From contig NZ_JADPJG010000004.1 of assembly GCF_023073335.1 (NCBI RefSeq), forward strand, positions 47,238 to 111,237: a stretch of 64,000 nucleotides of DNA. Direction: 5' to 3'. Below the pieces are notes generated by a model. It worked only from the letters and a program-made list of their open reading frames with translations, was not told the origin of the DNA and searched no databases. The position numbers and the translations under genes are program-made. Numbering within the stretch: position 1 is the first letter of the stretch; each line of letters begins with the position of its first letter. Shown one piece after another: positions 8,699-18,312 of the stretch. This DNA is from Bradyrhizobium sp. 21. GTDB lineage: Bacteria > Pseudomonadota > Alphaproteobacteria > Rhizobiales > Xanthobacteraceae.

Positions 8699-9802
8699 AT
8701 GGGAGCTCTTGACGGGATCAGGGTGATTGCGGTCGAGCAGGCCGTGGCAGCGCCGTTCTGCTCGTCGCGGCTGGCGGATGCCGGCGCGGAGGTGATCAAG
8801 ATCGAGCGGCCCGAGGGCGATTTCGCCCGCGGCTATGACGCGGCGGCCAAGGGCCAGAGCAGCTACTTCGTGTGGCTCAACCGCGGCAAGCAATCCGCCG
8901 TGGTCGATCTCGCCACCAAGGAGGGCTGCGCCGAGCTGGAAGGGCTGATCGCGAGCGCGGACGTGCTGATCCAGAACCTCAAGCCCGGCTCGATGGACAA
9001 GCTCGGCTTTTCGCGCGAGCGACTGGTGAAGGATTATCCCAGGCTGATCTCCTGCACGATCACCGGCTATGGCGACGAGGGGCCCTATGCGCATCGCAAG
9101 GCCTATGATCTGCTGATCCAGGCCGAGAGCGGCCTTGCCTCGATCACCGGCAATCCCGACGGCGCCTCGCGCGTCGGCATGTCGATCGTCGATGTCGCCA
9201 CCGGCGCCACCGCGCATGCGGCGATTTTGGAAGCGCTGATCGGGCGGGGGCGCACCGGCAAGGGCGCCGACATCCGCATCTCCATGTTCGACGTGATGGC
9301 GGACTGGTGCACGGTGCCACTGCTCAATTCCGAGGCCGGAAATCCGCCGAAGCGCATGGGGCTGCGTCATCCCTCGATCGCGCCCTACGGCGTGTTCACC
9401 TCCAGCGACGGCAAGGACATTCTGATCTCGATCCAGAGCGAGCGCGAGTGGAAGACACTTTGCGCAAAAGTGCTGGACCAGCCGGATCTGCCCGCCGATC
9501 CCCGCGTCGCCAACATGGTGGAGCGCGTGCGCAACCGCGACTTCACCGACAAGACGGTCGCCGATAGTTTTGGCGGCATGACGCGGGACGAACTGCTCAA
9601 GCGGCTGTCCGATGCCGATATCGCCTTTGCCGAGGTCAACACCATGGCCGACCTCACCAACCATCCGCATCTGCGCCGGATCGAGGTCGACACGCCGCGG
9701 GGACGCGTCAGCTATCCCGCGCCGGCGCCGATCATCGTCGGCGAGACGCGCAGCTATGGTGCCGTGCCCGGCATCGGCGAGAATCCCCAATCCAGGAAGT
9801 AA
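8699..9802 (+). CDS. CaiB/BaiF class III CoA-transferase
   Basis: 367 residues. Class III CoA-transferases move CoA between carboxylic acids through an aspartyl intermediate. The N-terminal LDGIRVIAVEQAVAAPF and ADAGAEVIKIERP are classic for the family, and the likely nucleophile is Asp137 in KAYDLLIQAESG. It starts nine bases after the acyl-CoA dehydrogenase stop and ends 12 bases before the next gene, so it belongs to the same transcript. Its acid substrate is not apparent from sequence; itaconate-, mesaconate- or succinate-type acids would fit with the hydratase next door (inference). Confidence 0.9.
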   Translation: MGALDGIRVIAVEQAVAAPFCSSRLADAGAEVIKIERPEGDFARGYDAAAKGQSSYFVWLNRGKQSAVVDLATKEGCAELEGLIASADVLIQNLKPGSMDKLGFSRERLVKDYPRLISCTITGYGDEGPYAHRKAYDLLIQAESGLASITGNPDGASRVGMSIVDVATGATAHAAILEALIGRGRTGKGADIRISMFDVMADWCTVPLLNSEAGNPPKRMGLRHPSIAPYGVFTSSDGKDILISIQSEREWKTLCAKVLDQPDLPADPRVANMVERVRNRDFTDKTVADSFGGMTRDELLKRLSDADIAFAEVNTMADLTNHPHLRRIEVDTPRGRVSYPAPAPIIVGETRSYGAVPGIGENPQSRK

Positions 9803-9814
9803 GAGAGCAAGGTC

Positions 9815-10660
9815 ATGACCGGGAAGCTCGACATCGATCACATGCGACAATGGATCGGCCGCAGCACGGAGGCCACCGACATCGTCACCGCGCAGCTCGT
9901 CATGGGCTTGCGCGCAACGCTGTTCCAGGAGATCGGTGAACCCAAGACGGGTGACGCCGCGCCGTTCACCGTGCACTGGTGCCTGGCCCAGCCGGTGTTT
10001 CCGATGTCGATGCTCGGCCCCGACGGCCACCCCACCCGCGGCGGCTTCCTGCCGCCGGTGCCGCTGCCGCGCCGGATGTGGGCCGGCGGCGAGATCGAGT
10101 TCCTGCAGCCCCTGCGCGTCGGTGATAAATCGACGCGCACCTCGCGCATCGCCGACGTGCAGGTGAAGACGGGATCGACCGGCACGCTGTGCTTCGTCTC
10201 GGTCGAGCACAGCATCTCGTCGCCGCGCGGCATCGCCATCCGCGAGCGCCAGGACATCGTCTATCGCGAGATGACGGGCGGTGCGCCCGCAACAGCAAAG
10301 GTCCCGCCGCCGAAGGCGCAGCACCGCGAAACGCATGTGTCGGATCCCGTGCTGCTGTTCCGCTATTCCGCACTGACCTTCAACGGCCACCGCATCCATT
10401 ACGACCGCGACTATGTCACCAGAGTCGAAGGCTATCCGGGCCTGATCTTCCATGGGCCGTTGCAGGCGACGTTCATCATCGAGATGGCGGCAAAGCTGCA
10501 CGGCGGCAAGGCGCCGAAGAAGTTTACCTATCGTGGCGTGCAGCCGCTGTTCGAGGGCACGGAGTTCTCCGTCAACGCCAACGAGACCGAGGCCGGCATG
10601 GAGCTGTGGACCGCGAATGCGGAGGGACAGCCGACGATGAAGGGCACGGCGGTGTGGTGA
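9815..10660 (+). CDS. FAS1-like dehydratase / MaoC-type enoyl-CoA hydratase (mesaconyl-C4-CoA hydratase-like)
   Basis: 281 residues made of two hotdog-fold halves, as in the HTD2/mesaconyl-C4-CoA hydratase group. The N-terminal half carries the FAS1-like dehydratase region with PPVPLPRRMWAGGE. The C-terminal half has the hydratase box FNGHRIHYDRDYV followed by a GLIFHGPLQATF helix that contacts CoA. It would hydrate an enoyl-CoA, plausibly the product of the acyl-CoA dehydrogenase two genes upstream. An alternative is a 3-hydroxyacyl-thioester dehydratase of lipid metabolism. No citramalyl-CoA lyase is visible to complete an itaconate-like route. Confidence 0.85.
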   Translation: MTGKLDIDHMRQWIGRSTEATDIVTAQLVMGLRATLFQEIGEPKTGDAAPFTVHWCLAQPVFPMSMLGPDGHPTRGGFLPPVPLPRRMWAGGEIEFLQPLRVGDKSTRTSRIADVQVKTGSTGTLCFVSVEHSISSPRGIAIRERQDIVYREMTGGAPATAKVPPPKAQHRETHVSDPVLLFRYSALTFNGHRIHYDRDYVTRVEGYPGLIFHGPLQATFIIEMAAKLHGGKAPKKFTYRGVQPLFEGTEFSVNANETEAGMELWTANAEGQPTMKGTAVW

Positions 10661-10716
10661 GCACCACTGCTGCCTCGTCGTCATTGCGAGCGCAGCAGCA
10701 ATGTAGGAACCTAGAC

Positions 10717-10820
10717 CCTCACCCTGAGGAGCGCGCCCTTCGCGCGCGTCTCGAAGGGCGAGGCCACTAGCCGGGCCTTCATCCTTCGAGACGCGCGAAG
10801 ACGCGCTCCTCAGGATGAGG
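10717..10820. repeat. Dispersed palindromic repeat, family C copy 1
   Basis: Inverted repeat with arms CCTCACCCTGAGGAGCGC and GCGCTCCTCAGGATGAGG and an inner TCTCGAAGG/CCTTCGAGA pair. A second family member is at 54507. It sits between the hydratase gene and the benzoylformate decarboxylase gene. Confidence 0.85.
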
Positions 10821-10841
10821 AATTAAAAGGGGACGGAAACC

Positions 10842-12464
<1,623 letters not shown>

Positions 12465-12467
12465 TTA

Positions 12468-12592
12468 GTCGTCCCGGCGAAGGCCGGGTCTCATTCCCCC
12501 AGGGAGAAGTTTGGCGAAGACCCGTGGTGGTGGGCGACTTTGCACCACAACAGCTTCCTGTGGTTATGGGTCCCGGCCTTCGCCGGGACGAC
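12468..12592. repeat. Dispersed palindromic repeat, family A copy 1
   Basis: Inverted repeat with ends GTCGTCCCGGCGAAGGCCGG and CCGGCCTTCGCCGGGACGAC and an inner TTTGGCGAAGACC segment. Other copies are at 19966, 29294, 34523 and 40215. It lies between convergent genes and may act as a bidirectional transcription stop or RNA-processing site. Confidence 0.88.
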
Positions 12593-12617
12593 ATTGAATA
12601 TGTGGGTCGACCGCACA

Positions 12618-13394
12618 CTACGAAGCCAGAAATCCCCCATCCGCCGCCAGCACATGCCCGACGACGTACGACGACGCGTCGGACGACAGCCACACCACGG
12701 CCTCCGCGACCTCCTCCGGGCTCCCCATGCGCCGCAACGGCAGGCCTGCGCTGACGGTCGCGATATCGCCGACGCCGGCGCGCAGCATCATGTCGGTGAC
12801 GACGCGGCCGGGTGCGATGGCATTGATGCGGATGCCGCGCGGGGCGTTTTCCATTGCCGCCGAACGCATCAGCGAGATCGCGGCGGCCTTCGAGGCCGAG
12901 TAGAGCGAGAAGCCGGGATTTGGATTGCGCACGCCGCTGACTGAGGCGTTGACGACGATGCTGCCGCCCCCCTGCGCCAGCATCACCGGCAGTTGATGGC
13001 GCAGGCACAAAAACAGCGCGCGGACATTGGTGTCGAACACGCTGTCGTAGACGTCCATGCCCTGCTCTTCCAGCGGCGCGCGACGTTCCTGGAAACCGGC
13101 ATTGTTGAAGGCGACATCGAGCCGGCCGCAACGCTCAATGGCCGTGCACACGAGACGTTCGACCTCGTCTTCCCGCGTGATGTCGGCCTTGAGCGCGATC
13201 GCGTTCGCACCGAGTTCGCGGCAGGCAACAGCGGCAGCCTCGATCTCCGCTCCGCGCCGGCCAGCCACGACAATCGCTTCCGCACCTTCGGATGCCATCC
13301 GCAGCGCCGTGGCGCGGCCGATGCCGCTGCCGCCGCCCGTCACCAGGCAGACCTTGCCCTTCATCCGCATCCCGGCCGGCAAAGTTCCGCTCAT
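12618..13394 (-). CDS. SDR family NAD(P)-dependent oxidoreductase
   Basis: 258 residues from the ATG at 13394. Classical SDR signatures are present: TGGGSGIG for cofactor binding, the NNAG motif, YSASK with the catalytic Tyr and Lys, and a C-terminal GHVLAADGGFLAS. The frame is open upstream to 13583 but would run over the adjacent operator and regulator gene. It is divergent from a MarR-family gene with a palindromic operator between, so it is probably repressed by that regulator and induced by its own substrate or a related phenolic or lipophilic compound (inference). The substrate cannot be read from sequence. Confidence 0.9.
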   Translation of the reverse strand: MSGTLPAGMRMKGKVCLVTGGGSGIGRATALRMASEGAEAIVVAGRRGAEIEAAAVACRELGANAIALKADITREDEVERLVCTAIERCGRLDVAFNNAGFQERRAPLEEQGMDVYDSVFDTNVRALFLCLRHQLPVMLAQGGGSIVVNASVSGVRNPNPGFSLYSASKAAAISLMRSAAMENAPRGIRINAIAPGRVVTDMMLRAGVGDIATVSAGLPLRRMGSPEEVAEAVVWLSSDASSYVVGHVLAADGGFLAS

Positions 13395-13432
13395 GGTCCA
13401 CTCCGAGACGCTTGCGCGCGCCGCTGCGCGCA

Positions 13433-13455
13433 TATAGTTGTATGGTACAACTATA
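13433..13455. promoter_or_regulatory. Candidate MarR operator palindrome
   Basis: Perfect 10-base inverted repeat TATAGTTGTA-TGG-TACAACTATA with a three-base spacer. It lies 12 bases before the marR-type start and 39 bases before the SDR start, so a dimer bound here could block both promoters. Confidence 0.75.
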
Positions 13456-13466
13456 CTGGAGTCAAG

Positions 13467-13922
13467 ATGGCCGAGCTTTCGCTGATCGACGACATCCGCG
13501 CCGCCTCGCGCCAGATGGTGCGCGAGCTCGGCTTTATGGAGGCGACGGTGGCGGCGACGAACTATCCGCCATCGGCGGTGCACACCATTCTGGAGATCGG
13601 CATCCGCGGCCCGATGACTTCAGGCGAACTCGGCGATTTCCTGCGGCTGGAGAAATCCAGCGTCAGCCGCCTGGTGCGCAAGCTGATCGATTGCGGCGAG
13701 CTGCGGGAGACGCAGGATGAGCTTGATGCACGCAGCAAGCGGTTGTCGCTGACGGCAAAGGGCCGGCGCACACTGGAGGCGCTGCATGCCTTTGGCCGGC
13801 AGCAGGTGAGTGGCGCACTGGCGGCGCTGACTGAGGCCGAGCAGCACACGGTGCGCGAGGGGATGATGCTGTATGCGCAGGCGTTGCGGCAGAGCCGGGT
13901 GGAGGATGAGGGGGCTGCGTAG
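13467..13922 (+). CDS. MarR family transcriptional regulator
   Basis: 151 residues from the ATG at 13467. The winged helix region runs from about residue 30 to 100: SAVHTILEIGIRGPMTSGELGD, LEKSSVSRLVRKLI as recognition helix, then a wing with DELDARSKRLSLTAKG, the conserved DxRSKRLxLT box of the family. Terminal helices would form the dimer. It is divergent from an SDR gene, and a 10+10 palindrome overlaps its probable promoter, which suggests autoregulation and control of the SDR. The ligand is unknown. Confidence 0.92.
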   Translation: MAELSLIDDIRAASRQMVRELGFMEATVAATNYPPSAVHTILEIGIRGPMTSGELGDFLRLEKSSVSRLVRKLIDCGELRETQDELDARSKRLSLTAKGRRTLEALHAFGRQQVSGALAALTEAEQHTVREGMMLYAQALRQSRVEDEGAA

Positions 13923-13934
13923 CTCCACTCTCGG

Positions 13935-14037
13935 TGTCATCGCCCGGCTTGACCGGGCGATCCAGTACTCCGAGACAGTCGTGGTTCGATCGACAGGCCG
14001 CGGCGCACTGGATGCCCCGACTTCGCGGGGCTTGACA
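13935..14037. repeat. Dispersed palindromic repeat, family B copy 2
   Basis: Starts TGTCATCGCCCGG and ends CGGGGCTTGACA, with inner ATCCAGTACTCC and ACTGGATGCCCC. It lies between convergent genes (marR-type and SDR). Confidence 0.85.
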
Positions 14038-14063
14038 GCGTCAATTGAGGCAACAGCCTCGCC

Positions 14064-14858
14064 CTACGTCCCGAATTCGTCCCGCATCCTGGCCTGGATC
14101 TTGGCCATGCCGCCGATCCAGCGGTCGTAATTCTCGGTCTTCTTGCGCATGTAGCCGAGCACCTGGGGGTGGGGCAGGATCAGAAACGTTTCCTGATCGA
14201 GGCCGGCGAGCACGTCTTTCGCGACCTGCTCCGGCGTCAGATCGCCGTCGCCGGATTGCGGACCCTTCGGGATCGCGCGCAGCATGTTGGTGTCGACGCC
14301 CTGCGGGCAGAGGATCGAGACACGGATGTTGTGCGCCTTGTGCGAGATCGCGAGGTTTTCGGCAAAGCCGACCGCGGCATGCTTGGTGGTGGAGTAAGCC
14401 GGGCTGCCGACCTGCGACAACAGGCCCGCGGCCGAGATCGTGTTGAGGAAATAGCCGCCGCCGCGCGCCTTCATGCGCGGGATCAAATGCCGCGCCGCAT
14501 AGACATGCGCCATGACGTGGATCGCCCAGCTCCGCTGCCACGGCTCATCCGAGGCGCCGCCGGCGTTGACCGACATCGGATCGAAGCCGCCGCCGATGCC
14601 GGCATTGGAGCAGAACAATTCGATCGGGCCGAACTGCCGCTCGGTCTCCTCGATAACGTGCGAGACGTCCTTTTCCTGCGCGACGTCGCATTTGAAGGCT
14701 GCGCCATCCACCGTGGCGGCGACCGTCCTCGCGTTGTCGGCGTCCATGTCCGCGACGACGACCTTCGTCGCGCCGGCCTTGTGAAACGCCTCGCACAGCG
14801 CCTTGCCGATGCCGTTGGCGCCGCCCGTGACGACCACGACCTTGCCGGTCACCTGCAT
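14064..14858 (-). CDS. SDR family oxidoreductase
   Basis: 264 residues with the cofactor motif TGGANGIG, the CSNAGIGGG strand end, a catalytic serine in LNTISAAG and YSTTK for Tyr and Lys. The C-terminal helix (QVLGYMRKKTENYDRWIGGM) is a feature of SDRs annotated as acting on hydrophobic alcohols. A strong AGAGAGGAG ribosome-binding site lies seven bases upstream of the ATG. It follows a hemolysin-III gene on the same strand with a 73-base gap and may be cotranscribed. The substrate is unknown. Confidence 0.9.
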   Translation of the reverse strand: MQVTGKVVVVTGGANGIGKALCEAFHKAGATKVVVADMDADNARTVAATVDGAAFKCDVAQEKDVSHVIEETERQFGPIELFCSNAGIGGGFDPMSVNAGGASDEPWQRSWAIHVMAHVYAARHLIPRMKARGGGYFLNTISAAGLLSQVGSPAYSTTKHAAVGFAENLAISHKAHNIRVSILCPQGVDTNMLRAIPKGPQSGDGDLTPEQVAKDVLAGLDQETFLILPHPQVLGYMRKKTENYDRWIGGMAKIQARMRDEFGT

Positions 14859-14931
14859 GCGACGTCTCCTCTCTTTTTGTACAGCGCTTCGCTTGTATGC
14901 CGCGCCGCTTATACCGCCTCGCGGAGCTTGC

Positions 14932-15627
14932 TCAGCTCAACACGAGGTCGAGCACCGCGGTATAATGGCACGCCGCGCCGGCCAAGACAAAGCTGTGCCA
15001 GATCGCGTTCTGGAAGCGCAGCCGTCGCCAGGCGTGGAAGATCACGCCGAGGCTGTAGAGTACGCCACCCGCAAGGATGAAGCCCAGCACCAGCGCAGGC
15101 AGCGCCTTGACCACGGCATCGTAGAGCATCACGCCGCTCCAGCCCATGGCGAGGTAGATGCCGACCGCGACGCGGTCGAACCGGCCGGGGTAGAGAAGTT
15201 TCAGCACGATGCCGAGGATCGCGACGCACCAGACGCCGGCGAGCAGCACAAGCGCGAACACGCTGTCCTTCACCTCGAGGATGAACGGCGTGTAGGTCGC
15301 CGCGATTAGCAGATAGATCGCGGAATGGTCGAACCGCCGCAGCAGCCATTTGGCTGGCGAGACCGGCCAGAGATTATACGTCGCCGACAACACCAGCATC
15401 GAGAGCAGGCCGGCGACATAGATCGAGACCCCGACGATGTCGGTGGCGTCGGCATAGAGCGCCGTCAGCACCACCAGCACGGTCGCGGCGATGATGCCGC
15501 AGAGCACTCCGATCGCGTGGATGATGCCGTCGGCGATCAACTCGGCGCGGTCGTAATTCCAGCCGACCGCATCGGCGGCGGCGTGGACGGAAGTGGATGC
15601 GAGCTGTTTGAGCTGGAAGACGGTCAT
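14932..15627 (-). CDS. trhA: Hemolysin III / PAQR family membrane protein (TrhA-like)
   Basis: 231 residues from the ATG at 15627 with seven predicted helices. The metal-site motifs of the family are present: the EL-ADG-IHAIG region near the start, RFDHSAIYLLIAATYTPF in the middle and WHSFVLAGAACHY at the end, giving the histidines and aspartate expected for a zinc hydrolase-like centre. The name 'hemolysin' is historical; bacterial members relate to adiponectin receptors and influence membrane lipids. The frame is open to 15711 with no better start. It is divergent from ycjX. Confidence 0.9.
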   Translation of the reverse strand: MTVFQLKQLASTSVHAAADAVGWNYDRAELIADGIIHAIGVLCGIIAATVLVVLTALYADATDIVGVSIYVAGLLSMLVLSATYNLWPVSPAKWLLRRFDHSAIYLLIAATYTPFILEVKDSVFALVLLAGVWCVAILGIVLKLLYPGRFDRVAVGIYLAMGWSGVMLYDAVVKALPALVLGFILAGGVLYSLGVIFHAWRRLRFQNAIWHSFVLAGAACHYTAVLDLVLS

Positions 15628-15730
15628 GGCAATCCGCAAAAGTGAGACAATGTCCTCTTGTATGGGTCTTTCGGGCTCGGCGCGTCGTTCAAACGGCTGA
15701 TTTGCCGACAAAGGCGGTGGAAGTATGAAG

Positions 15731-15765
15731 CTTGATTTTTTTCACACAATTGCCATTTCTGTGAA
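15731..15765 (+). promoter_or_regulatory. Sigma-32-like promoter with embedded TTCACA/TGTGAA inverted repeat
   Basis: CTTGAT (15731-15736) and CCATTT (15753-15758), 16 bases apart, resemble an RpoH promoter. Enclosed is an inverted repeat TTCACA-N13-TGTGAA (15741-15765) that could be an operator. Transcription would start near 15766, about 40 bases before ycjX, which is a heat-shock gene in E. coli. Confidence 0.45.
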
Positions 15766-15806
15766 CGATCGCACATTTCCGGCCGCCCGGGATTCCCAAC
15801 GTTCAT

Positions 15807-17276
15807 ATGGCATTTAGTTTCCAGGATATGGTCGAAGAGGCGCGCCTGTCGGCGAGGGCGCTGATCGACTATGGCGAGCACTTCTTCAACCCGACGGTGC
15901 GGTTAGGCGTTACCGGCCTTTCGCGGGCCGGCAAGACCGTGTTCATCACCGCGCTGATCCATGGTCTCACCCGCGGCGGGCGGTTTCCGGTGTTCGAGGC
16001 CTATGCCTCGGGGCGGATCGCGCGGGCGCATCTGGCGCCGCAGCCCGACGACGCCGTGCCGCGCTTTGCCTATGAGAGCCATCTGCGCGCGCTGATCGAG
16101 GAGCGGCTCTGGCCGAGCTCGACGGTCGACATCAGCGAGCTCAGGCTCGTCATCGACTACCAGCGCCACAACGGCGCGGATCGCACGCTGACGCTCGACA
16201 TCGTCGACTATCCCGGCGAATGGCTGCTCGATCTGCCGCTGCTGCAGAAGAGTTTCGAGCAATGGTCGGCCGAAAGCCTCGCGCTGTCGCGCGAGGCGCC
16301 GCGGGCGCATCTGGCCGCGGACTGGCACGCCCATCTTGCAACGCTCAAGCCCGAGGCGAGCGAGGACGAGCAGGCGACGCTGACGGCCGCAAAGCTCTTC
16401 AGGGGCTATTTGCAAGGCTGCCGCGACGAACGCTTTGCGATGAGCCTGCTGCCACCCGGCCGCTTCCTGATGCCCGGCAATCTCGCCGACACACCGGCGC
16501 TGACCTTCGCGCCGCTCGACCTGCCCGCAGGCAGAGAGGCGCCGGAGGGATCGCTGTGGGCGATGATGGTGCGCCGCTATGAGGCCTACAAGGACGTCGT
16601 GGTGCGCCCGTTCTTTCGCGATCACTTTGCCCGGCTCGATCGCCAGATCGTGCTGGCCGATGCGCTCGCCGCGTTCAACTCCGGGCCGGAAGCGCTGCAC
16701 GATCTCGAAGCCGCCCTCGCCGGCATTCTCGATTGCTTCCGCATCGGCCGCAGCACGTTCCTGTCCGGCCTGTTCCGGCCGCGCATCGACCGCATTCTGT
16801 TCGCGGCAACCAAGGCCGATCATCTGCATCATTCCAGCCACGACCGGCTCGAGGCCGTGCTGCGCCGCGCGGTCACCCGCGCCGTGGCGCGCGCGGAAAA
16901 CACCGGCGCGCAGATCGACGTCGTCGCGCTCGCCGCCGTCCGCGCCACCCGCGAAGCGCAGGTCGCGCATGGCCGTGACAAATTGCCGTCGATTTTGGGA
17001 ACGCCGGCCGCGGGCGAAAGCGCGGGCGGCGAATTCTTCGACGGTAACACGGAAGTGGCGACCTTTCCGGGCGACCTGCCGCTCGATCCCGAGCCGTTGT
17101 TCAACGGCATCGATGCGTTCCGCGGGCTCTCGACCGAGGCCGCCGAGAAAAGCGATTTCCGTTTCCTGCGTTTCCGTCCGCCGAAGCTCGAGCGCGAGGG
17201 TTCCGACGCGCCGGCGCTGCCTCACATCCGCCTCGACCGTGCCTTGCAGTTCCTGATCGGAGACAAGCTGTCATGA
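15807..17276 (+). CDS. ycjX: YcjX family P-loop NTPase
   Basis: 489 residues. The Walker A variant GLSRAGKT (residues 37-44) followed by VFITALIHGL is the family hallmark; a later ILFAATKADHLHHSSHDRLE gives the TKAD specificity motif. YcjX proteins are G-protein-like NTPases of unknown role, heat-shock or phage-shock linked in enterobacteria. The ATG at 15807 lacks a clear ribosome-binding site; an in-frame ATG at 15828 follows CCAGGAT and could be the true start. It overlaps ycjF by four bases (ATGA), indicating translational coupling. Confidence 0.92.
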   Translation: MAFSFQDMVEEARLSARALIDYGEHFFNPTVRLGVTGLSRAGKTVFITALIHGLTRGGRFPVFEAYASGRIARAHLAPQPDDAVPRFAYESHLRALIEERLWPSSTVDISELRLVIDYQRHNGADRTLTLDIVDYPGEWLLDLPLLQKSFEQWSAESLALSREAPRAHLAADWHAHLATLKPEASEDEQATLTAAKLFRGYLQGCRDERFAMSLLPPGRFLMPGNLADTPALTFAPLDLPAGREAPEGSLWAMMVRRYEAYKDVVVRPFFRDHFARLDRQIVLADALAAFNSGPEALHDLEAALAGILDCFRIGRSTFLSGLFRPRIDRILFAATKADHLHHSSHDRLEAVLRRAVTRAVARAENTGAQIDVVALAAVRATREAQVAHGRDKLPSILGTPAAGESAGGEFFDGNTEVATFPGDLPLDPEPLFNGIDAFRGLSTEAAEKSDFRFLRFRPPKLEREGSDAPALPHIRLDRALQFLIGDKLS

Positions 17277-18301
17277 ACGACCGATCGAAGCCACGGCGGC
17301 CGGCGACGTTCCGGCTCGACGATCCCGGCGTCGTCGTGACCGAAGCGGACGAGACGGCGCGGCTCGGCCGCACCACCATCCAGATCACGCCGGAGCCCGA
17401 TCCGGCGACATTGCCGGTGCCGATCGAAGTCGCGCTTCCGGCGCGACGCGGCTTTCCCTGGGGCACACTGTTCTGGTCGGGCGTTGCCGGGCTGACGCTG
17501 CTCGGCGCCGGGCTCGGCGTGGTCCATCTGATCGAGGATTTGTTTGCGCGCAGCGAAAGCCTCGGCTTTGTCGGACTGGCTCTTGCCTTCGTCACCGCGC
17601 TTGCGCTCGCGGTGGTGATCGGACGCGAGGCGTTCGGGCTTGCCCGTCTGGCAACGATCGAGAAGCTGCATCAGCGCGCGGCCGCTGTCCTTGCCAGCGA
17701 CGATCGCAAGGAGAGCCGAATCATCGTGCAGGATCTACTCAAGATCGCGCACCAGAACCCGCAGCTCGCGCGCGCCCGCGCCACGCTGGAAAGCCATTCC
17801 GGCGAGATCATCGACGGCGCCGACATGATCCGGCTCGCCGAGCGCGAATTGATGTCGCCGCTGGACATTGAGGCGCGGCGGCTGGTGTCGTCAGCCGCGC
17901 AAAAAGTCTCGATCGTCACGGCGGTCTCGCCGCGCGCGCTGATCGACGTGCTGTTCGTGTTCGTGGCGTCGCTGCGCCTGATCCGCCAGCTTGCCCGGCT
18001 CTATGGCGGCCGTCCCGGCGCGCTCGGCATGATCCGCCTGCTCCGCCACGTCATCGCCCATCTCGCCATCACCGGCGGCATGGCCGCGAGCGACAGCTTG
18101 GTGCAGCAGATGCTCGGCCACGGCATTGCGGCGAAGCTGTCGCAGCGACTCGGCGAAGGCATGCTGAACGGACTGCTGACGGCGCGGCTGGGCTTGGCCG
18201 CGATCGACGTGACAAGGCCGCTGCCGTTTGCGGCGCTGCCGCCACCGAAGTTGTCGGACCTCGCGACGGATCTGCTGCGGAAGAAGGACGAGGAAGAATA
18301 A
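17273..18301 (+). CDS. ycjF: YcjF family inner-membrane protein (DUF697)
   Basis: 342 residues with a Pro/Thr-rich N-terminus, two membrane helices (about 60-80 and 90-110), a cytosolic helical region and a C-terminal DUF697 segment with two further hydrophobic stretches (SPRALIDVLFVFVASLRLI, then a Gly-rich helix). YcjF is the constant partner of YcjX, and the four-base overlap supports a complex in which YcjX is held at the membrane (inference). It faces the glycosyltransferase gene across 11 bases. Confidence 0.9.
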   Translation: MNDRSKPRRPATFRLDDPGVVVTEADETARLGRTTIQITPEPDPATLPVPIEVALPARRGFPWGTLFWSGVAGLTLLGAGLGVVHLIEDLFARSESLGFVGLALAFVTALALAVVIGREAFGLARLATIEKLHQRAAAVLASDDRKESRIIVQDLLKIAHQNPQLARARATLESHSGEIIDGADMIRLAERELMSPLDIEARRLVSSAAQKVSIVTAVSPRALIDVLFVFVASLRLIRQLARLYGGRPGALGMIRLLRHVIAHLAITGGMAASDSLVQQMLGHGIAAKLSQRLGEGMLNGLLTARLGLAAIDVTRPLPFAALPPPKLSDLATDLLRKKDEEE

Positions 18302-18312
18302 CGCGCGCCACG

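Noticed and set aside
7847..10684. A 945-codon open frame on the minus strand
   Set aside because: It is antisense to the acyl-CoA dehydrogenase, CoA-transferase and hydratase genes, all of which have clear motifs; it has no domain and reflects high third-position GC.
14932..15627. Calling the hemolysin III family protein a toxin
   Set aside because: The family name is historical; the metal-site motifs place it with PAQR-type membrane proteins.
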